DNA from: an uncultured Saprospiraceae bacterium
Lineage (GTDB): Bacteria > Bacteroidota > Bacteroidia > Chitinophagales > Saprospiraceae
Length of the DNA stretch: 6,538 nucleotides
Reading direction: 5' to 3'
Assembly: GCA_938044055.1 (NCBI GenBank)
Contig: CALIQO010000623.1
Location: 1-6,538 of the forward strand
The notes beneath the pieces are model-generated. The model was not told the DNA's origin, ran no database searches, and saw only the letters and a list, made by a program, of their open reading frames with translations. The position numbers were made by a program, and so were the translations under genes. This document shows, piece by piece, positions 6,426 through 6,538 of the stretch; positions within the stretch are counted from its first letter, which is position 1, and each line of letters starts with the position of its first letter.

Positions 6426-6451
6426 GCCCCTCAAGGGGCACAACTTTTTTT
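6426..6451 (+). terminator. GC-rich palindrome with T7 tail, possible intrinsic terminator or REP-like element
   Basis: GCCCC (6426-6430) and GGGGC (6435-6439) pair around a TCAA tetraloop, and seven T residues follow at 6445-6451 after a five-base gap. Weaker flanking arms AAGTT (6410-6414) and AACTT (6442-6446) could extend the structure around an uneven internal loop. It lies 105 bases after the stop codon of the exported-protein operon. Read on the other strand, CCCCTTGAGGGGC followed by CGGGGTGGAA resembles the dispersed palindromic repeats of Bacteroidota genomes, so it may be a repeat copy also acting as terminator. The gap before the T-run is imperfect for a classical terminator. Confidence 0.5.
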
Positions 6452-6538
6452 AAGTGAGTGTGTGGTTAAAATTTGCTGATAATCCGAAGAAGGATCTATA
6501 TACGTTGTTCTTATTCTGTCAACGCCGATCCCTCTAAT
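6431..6538 (-). CDS. Possible C-terminal fragment of a leftward gene entering from the right edge
   Basis: On the minus strand one frame is open from the last base of the window for 35 codons, reading IRGIGVDRIRTTYIDPSSDY and on to KKSCAP, and stops at a TGA inside the GC-rich palindrome. Convergent arrangement with the exported-protein operon would be sensible. I recognise no family, and an open run this short has roughly a one-in-ten chance of arising at random. A competing plus-strand frame from GTG near 6454 is also open. Otherwise the tail after 6320 holds only the hairpins described. Confidence 0.22.
   Translation of the reverse strand: MRGIGVDRIRTTYIDPSSDYQQILTTHSLKKSCAP

Noticed and set aside
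6454..6537. Short plus-strand frame from GTG in the tail
   Set aside because: Only 27 codons, ends before the edge, no recognisable features and no conserved context.

Overview
The window looks like ordinary chromosomal DNA from a member of the Bacteroidota. The grounds are moderate-to-low GC content by eye, genes without Shine-Dalgarno sequences but with A-rich leaders, a perfect TAnnTTTG -7 promoter element in front of fumC, a DUF6503-like protein, and a GC-rich CCCCTTGAGGGG-type intergenic palindrome. No phage, plasmid, transposase, CRISPR, tRNA or rRNA signal was found. The order or family cannot be read from the sequence.

Layout from left to right. (1) A rightward pair: the 3' part of a DUF6503-like secreted protein, which is open through the left edge, followed 23 bp later by an AraC-family regulator with a GyrI-like effector domain. 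An inverted repeat spans the junction and contains the regulator's start codon. (2) Convergent to these, and only 36 bp away, a leftward class II fumarase (fumC) with a GTG start. (3) A leftward class I SAM-dependent methyltransferase resembling tocopherol/sterol C-methyltransferases, 173 bp upstream of fumC. (4) A 221-bp divergent intergenic region. (5) A rightward two-gene operon with a 16-bp gap, encoding two exported proteins of no assigned function: a probable beta-propeller protein and a protein with two Ig-like domains. The second gene has a TTG start. (6) A 218-bp tail holding a GC-rich palindrome followed by T7, and possibly the last codons of a leftward gene entering from the right edge.

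How the genes work together: fumC is TCA-cycle housekeeping. The AraC/GyrI regulator probably senses a small hydrophobic or cationic compound and may regulate itself and the DUF6503-like gene. The methyltransferase substrate is unknown. The most interesting element is the pair at 4151-6320. Both proteins have signal peptides, both carry motifs I recall from uncharacterised families in other phyla, and they are tightly coupled, so they probably act together in the periplasm or at the cell surface. This is a candidate undescribed module, not a demonstrated system.
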